DNA of 29,179 bases, taken from DASVAL01 sp035649575 (GTDB lineage Bacteria > Planctomycetota > UBA1135 > UBA2386). Positions 23,275-29,179 of this stretch are shown piece after piece; position 1 is the first letter of the stretch, and each line of letters begins with the position of its first letter. A program made the position numbers and the translations under genes. The notes beneath the pieces were generated by a model that was not told the origin of the DNA, ran no database searches, and was given only the letters and a program-made list of their open reading frames with translations. The DNA is taken from NCBI GenBank assembly GCA_035649575.1, contig DASRJH010000325.1:1-29179 (forward strand), given 5' to 3'.

Positions 23275-23985
23275 TCAGCGGACCGTGAGGAAGCCGACCG
23301 GGTCGCCGACGACGGCCGTCGCCACGAGGTCCTCGCTCGCTTCGACGCTCGCACCATGGGCTTCGGCCTGCTCGAGGAACCATGCCACCTCCTCGGCCGA
23401 CGTCGTCACGAGCCCGGGCCGCTGCAAGCGCGCGAACAGACCCTTCGCGACGGCGCGCGTGGCCTCGCGTTCAGCCAGGAACCGTTCGACGTCGAGCTGC
23501 ACTGGCGCCACGCGCCCGTAGGCCATGTCGCTGATCACGGGCCACGTCTCGGGATCCGTGAACACGCTGATGCAGCCGATGTGATCGAACGACCTTCCCG
23601 GCTCTACGGTGCGCGCGTCGCCGGCGACGAATCGCAGCGTGACCTCGGGAGCCGCCGCGAGCAGGCCGGCATTCATGACCTCGCACTCGCGCTCGCGCAG
23701 GTTCGCGGCCGTTACCGTGCGTTCGTGCAGCAGCACCTCGGCGAGCAGCACGGGCAGCTCCGCGACGCCCGCGCCGACCCACAACGACGCGCCGCCACGC
23801 GGCAGCTGCTGCAAGAGGCGCATGCCGAGTCGTTCACCGAGCGCCACCACCTGCGGCAGCCGTTCGCGCCAGAACTGCTCGCCGCCCCAATGGAAGTAGA
23901 TCTCGCCGAGCGCCTGCCAGTCGAGCCGTTCGAGCACGCGCTGGCACAGCTGCATCACAGGGCGCCAGTCGGTGTCGCGCTTCAC
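23275..23985 (-). CDS. Probable SAM-binding protein, methyltransferase-like
   Basis: A 236-residue protein. The GTG at 23985 was chosen because it overlaps the stop of the DUF971 gene as GTGA, a standard coupled junction; an ATG at 24027 would run well into that gene. GASLWVGAGVAELPVLLAEV is a motif-I-like glycine loop. It is followed by a strand with a polar end (RTVTAANLRERECEVMNAGL), RFVAGDARTVEPGRSFDHIG and CISVFTDPETWPVISD, together fitting a class I methyltransferase Rossmann fold. The order is right but no specific family is recognised, and the typical acidic residue at the end of strand 2 is replaced by Asn. It may be a methyltransferase or a non-catalytic relative. Coupling to DUF971 suggests a joint role, but the sequence does not say which. 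Confidence 0.65.
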   Translation of the reverse strand: MKRDTDWRPVMQLCQRVLERLDWQALGEIYFHWGGEQFWRERLPQVVALGERLGMRLLQQLPRGGASLWVGAGVAELPVLLAEVLLHERTVTAANLRERECEVMNAGLLAAAPEVTLRFVAGDARTVEPGRSFDHIGCISVFTDPETWPVISDMAYGRVAPVQLDVERFLAEREATRAVAKGLFARLQRPGLVTTSAEEVAWFLEQAEAHGASVEASEDLVATAVVGDPVGFLTVR

Positions 23986-24293
23986 GCGCCGCTCCGGAGC
24001 TCGCCGAGCTGGCGCAGGCGCGGCCACGCGAAGATGCCGGTCTTGTGTCCGTCGCTCCAGAAGAACGCGAGGCCGTAGCGGCCGACGAGCTCGGAACCCA
24101 TGAACAGGATGTCCTCCTTGACCGTGGTCGGATCGAGCAACGGGCGGCCCGTTCCCTCTTCGATGCAGCTAGCGCAAGGACACGCGAGCCGCAGGTCGCG
24201 CGCCTTGTAGTCGGAGACGGCGCCGTCCTTCCATTCGATGCGGAACAGGAACGGCGTGACGAGATTGGCCTTCTTGGGGAGCGGTTGCTGCAT
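23982..24293 (-). CDS. DUF971-family protein
   Basis: A 103-residue protein that matches DUF971 (gamma-butyrobetaine hydroxylase-like N-terminal domain) along its whole length: FRIEWKDGAVSDYKARDLRLACPCASCIEE, TGRPLLDPTTVKEDI, VGRYGLAFFWSDGHKTGIFAW. The Cys-Pro-Cys-x-x-Cys cluster and the SDGHKTG motif are the family's metal-binding and core features; in eukaryotic dioxygenases the same domain binds zinc. Bacterial stand-alone copies are often found near iron-sulfur or cofactor genes, and the molybdenum-cofactor gene mobA lies just upstream on the other strand. The family's function is not settled. It starts at the ATG at 24293, which faces mobA across an 83-bp divergent gap. Confidence 0.9.
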   Translation of the reverse strand: MQQPLPKKANLVTPFLFRIEWKDGAVSDYKARDLRLACPCASCIEEGTGRPLLDPTTVKEDILFMGSELVGRYGLAFFWSDGHKTGIFAWPRLRQLGELRSGA

Positions 24294-24302
24294 GCGAAAG
24301 AC

Positions 24303-24347
24303 ACTCGCGATAACGACGTTGGCGAGAACGACACTGGCGACTTGCCA
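24303..24347. repeat. Degenerate 15-bp direct repeats in a divergent promoter gap
   Basis: Three units at 24303, 24318 and 24333. The first two match at 11 of 15 positions (ACTCGCGATAACGAC and GTTGGCGAGAACGAC); the third matches only in its first half (ACTGGCGA). They lie between the DUF971 gene and mobA, where they could be a regulator binding site, or simply a slipped sequence. Confidence 0.4.
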
Positions 24348-24376
24348 CCTGCCGCGGAATGCCGGACAAGGTACGC

Positions 24377-24991
24377 ATGCGCACAGGGTCGATCATTCTG
24401 ACAGGCGGACGCAGCAAGCGCATGGGTCGGCCGAAAGAGTCGCTGCGCATCGCGGGCCAGACGCTGCTCGGACGCACGGTGGAGACCCTGCTCGGCTGCA
24501 CGGCGCCGGTCGTCGTCGTCGCGCGGGCCGGCCAGGAACTGCCCGTGTTGCCGGCGGCCGCGCGGATCATCACGGACGAAGCGCCCGATGCGGGCCCGCT
24601 CGCAGCCTTGGTCGCGGGGCTGCGTTTCCTGCGCCGCGAGGACCTGCTCGGCGATCAGGATGCCGTGTTCGCCACGGGCTGTGATGCACCGTTCCTGCCG
24701 GCGGCGGTGGTCGCGTGGCTCGTCGATCGGCTCGGCGACGCGCCACTCGTGATGCCGGATGCACTCGGCCACCTGCAGCCGCTGTGCGCGGTCTACCGGC
24801 TCGCCGTGCTGCCCGCGGCCGAGGCCCTTCTCGCAAAGGGCATCCGCACGCCGCGGGCCCTGGCCACCGCCGTGCCTGCGCGCGTGCTCGGCGAGGCCGA
24901 GCTCGCGTTGTTCGACCCCAGCTTGCGCTTCTTGCAGAACGTGAACACGCCGGAAGACTACCAGCGCGCTCTCGACGAGCAGCGCCCCTGA
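24377..24991 (+). CDS. mobA: Molybdenum cofactor guanylyltransferase (MobA-like)
   Basis: A 204-residue nucleotidyltransferase that joins GMP from GTP to molybdopterin to make the bis-MGD-type cofactor of molybdoenzymes. The GTP-binding loop is ILTGGRSKRMGRPKESL at residues 6-22. DEAPDAGPLAALVAGL and FATGCDAPFLP (the Asp that binds magnesium) follow, and QNVNTPEDY near the C-terminus is the family's 'NvNtpeDl' ending. The ATG at 24377 is preceded by AAGG at about the right spacing; another ATG at 24359 would add six residues. Related NTP transferases for CDP-type pyranopterin (MocA) look similar, but the short size and GG-loop fit MobA best. The stop overlaps the start of the DTW gene (TGATG). 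The only other hint of a molybdoenzyme or respiratory function nearby is the cytochrome gene downstream. Confidence 0.85.
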   Translation: MRTGSIILTGGRSKRMGRPKESLRIAGQTLLGRTVETLLGCTAPVVVVARAGQELPVLPAAARIITDEAPDAGPLAALVAGLRFLRREDLLGDQDAVFATGCDAPFLPAAVVAWLVDRLGDAPLVMPDALGHLQPLCAVYRLAVLPAAEALLAKGIRTPRALATAVPARVLGEAELALFDPSLRFLQNVNTPEDYQRALDEQRP

Positions 24992-26182
24992 TGCAGCCGC
25001 CCATGTCCGTGATCACCGCTCCTGCCGAACACCGCCTGCGTTGCTACCGCTGTTGGCGCCCCGTGGCGACGTGTTTCTGCAGCGAGCTGCCGGTGCTGCC
25101 CACGCGCACGCGCATCGAGATCCTGCAGCACCCGCACGAACGTTGCCATCCGTTCGGCACGGCGCGGCTCATAGCACTCTGTCTGCCGCAGTCGCGCATC
25201 CATGTCGCCTACAAGGGCCTCTCGGGCGATCTGAACTGTCCCGTCGACGTGCCGCGCGATGCGGCCGTGCTGTTCCCACACGCGAGTGCTGTGGACCTCG
25301 CCGATCTGCCGAGGACCGAGCGCCCGACCACGCTCGTCGTGCTCGACGGCACCTGGGCACACAGCAAGCGCCTCTACCGCGAGAATCCGTGGTTGCAGCG
25401 TCTGCGTCACGTGCGACTGCGTCCGGTCGCTCCGAGCCGCTACCGCATCCGCCGCGAACCGCAGGCCGACTACGTCTCGACCGTCGAAGCCGTCGTGCAG
25501 GCGCTGCGCATCCTCGAGCCTTCCACGTCGGGGCTCGACGGCCTGCTGGCCGCTTTCGACCGCATGATCGATCGCCAGGTCGAGATCGTTGCCCAGCAGG
25601 AACGCCGCGGCCGCGCCAAGTCCGCACGCATGCGCGAGTCCCGCGCGCTGTCGCCGCTGCTGCTCGATCCGCGGCTCGTCGTCGCGTACGCCGAGTCTTC
25701 GCTGCCGGGAGGGAAACCCACTGCGACGCGCGAGCTCGTGCAATGGGTCGCGGCCCGCGTCCGCACCGGCGGGGTGTTCGAAGCGCTGCTGCGCCCCGCC
25801 GGCGAGTGGCCTTCGCCGCACCACCTGGCCCACATGCAACTCGAGCCGCAGGCGTTGGCCGGCGGCGAAACGCTGGCCGAAGCCAGCGCGCGCTTTCTGA
25901 CTTTCGCGGGCGCCGACGCGCCGATCGCGGCGTGGACCCAGAGTACGCTCGATTGGGGCAGCAGCGTGGTCGGCGTTCGTCCGCGGACCGTGCTGAAGAC
26001 CAACTACTGCAATCTGCGCAACCACCGCGCGAGCTTCCTCGAGACCGTGCTGCAGCGTGAGCACCTCACCGGCATCGAGAACGAGTGCCGCGGCCGCGCG
26101 CGCGAACGGCTCGGCAATGCGCTGGCCGTGGCGCGGTGGCTGCGCGAGGCGGCCGCGAAGGGTTGCCAGAGGAACCGCGCGA

Positions 26183-26196
<14 letters not shown>
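24991..26196 (+). CDS. DTW-family tRNA acp3U synthase fused to a degenerate exonuclease-like domain
   Basis: A 401-residue protein. Residues 1-205 form a DTW domain: a four-Cys knuckle at 18-30 (CYRCWRPVATCFC), the SAM-binding HPFGTARL at 53-60, the signature DGTW at 119-122 and YVSTVEAVVQAL at 161-172. DTW proteins (TapT type) add the 3-amino-3-carboxypropyl group to uridine 47 of tRNA. Residues ~224-392 are extra. They resemble a DEDDh 3'-5' exonuclease in order (VVAYAESS, FEALLRP, ETLAEASARFLTF, APIAAWTQSTLDWG, RGRARERLGNALAVARWL), but the first Asp of D-x-E and the His and Asp of the last motif are replaced, so nuclease activity is unlikely. The ATG overlaps the mobA stop. The 3' end overlaps the converging cytochrome gene by 14 bp. 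Confidence 0.85.
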
Positions 26197-28990
<2,794 letters not shown>

Positions 28991-29087
28991 CGCTTTCGCT
29001 CCGGTCGCCTCATCGACATTCCAACGTCATGCGCGCAGACCGCTGTCTCACTTCGGGACACAGCGGGTCGCGCGCTGCGGCGCGCGA

Positions 29088-29179
29088 TCACCTGACCGTC
29101 GCGGGCCGCCAGCCGGTCGGCATGTGGCAGCGGTCGCAGTTGTCGGTCCAGCCGAGGCCGAGGTGCGGAGGGTTCGTCG
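29088..29179 (-). CDS. C-terminal end of another multihaem cytochrome c, cut by the window
   Basis: Reading leftward from the window edge, 29 codons end at a TGA (29090-29088). They encode GWTDNCDRCHMPTGWRPATV near the end, which includes one haem motif, CDRCH. The C-x-x-C-H-x-P-x-G-W-x-P-A pattern is typical of the last haem unit in cytochrome c3/c7-type multihaem proteins. The gene is therefore probably the upstream member of the same operon as the 11-haem cytochrome, 97 bp away. Only the tail is visible, so size and haem count are unknown. Confidence 0.7.
   Translation of the reverse strand, partial: TNPPHLGLGWTDNCDRCHMPTGWRPATVR

Noticed and set aside
21284..23383. 699-residue minus-strand open frame opposite the M64 peptidase
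   Set aside because: Low-complexity Arg/Val/Glu-rich translation and fully antisense to a gene with an intact zinc site.
29068..29087. GC-rich short inverted repeat between the two cytochrome genes as a terminator
   Set aside because: CGCGCG-type arms occur by chance in such GC-rich DNA, and no T-run follows.

Overview
The window is about 29 kb of very GC-rich DNA with tightly packed genes on both strands and no rRNA, tRNA, CRISPR array or insertion sequence that I can see. The gene content suggests a deep-branching planctomycete-like bacterium. The signs are an ECF sigma factor placed directly before a zinc-ribbon Ser/Thr kinase with a membrane tail, leucine-rich repeats of the 'TDAGL' type, and several secreted proteins ending in similar beta-rich C-terminal domains. 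This assignment is an inference from gene style. No taxonomic marker gene is present.

Layout. Bases 1-4370: an ankyrin-repeat protein cut by the window edge, a secreted beta-helix protein, a SAM methyltransferase and another secreted protein. 4479-7214: a C45-type Ntn-hydrolase fused to leucine-rich repeats, divergent from a TetR regulator, with a perfect 13-bp palindrome between them that fits the operator of both. 7297-12024: an HD-family protein with a changed HD dyad, facing a leftward set of carboxypeptidase-regulatory-like protein, ECF sigma factor and Ser/Thr kinase. 12025-12332: a gap holding what looks like a frameshifted remnant of another ECF sigma factor. 12333-13448: a secreted beta-lactamase-fold serine hydrolase. 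13501-19674: a five-gene rightward run with three overlapping junctions and one 11-bp gap. It starts with a perfect 12-bp inverted repeat and an AbiEi/AbiEii-type type IV toxin-antitoxin pair. Three glycan-assembly genes follow (GT39-like, GT2, GT-C-like). 19678-20790: a tRNA-dihydrouridine synthase that resembles eukaryotic Dus3 more than bacterial DusA/B/C. 20874-23260: a small exported protein and a secreted M64 metallopeptidase. 23275-26196: a DUF971/methyltransferase-like pair, then MobA and a DTW tRNA-modifying enzyme with an extra domain that looks like a dead DEDDh exonuclease. 26183-29179: an 11-haem secreted cytochrome c and, at the edge, the C-terminal end of another CXXCH protein.

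The likely functional units are a TetR-controlled exported hydrolase, a sigma/kinase signalling operon, a toxin-antitoxin pair joined to a surface-glycosylation cassette, and the start of an extracytoplasmic multihaem electron-transfer locus. Several genes have a -10-like hexamer exactly 6 nt before the start codon, which points to leaderless transcripts. Everything here is read by eye from sequence; no database search was possible.
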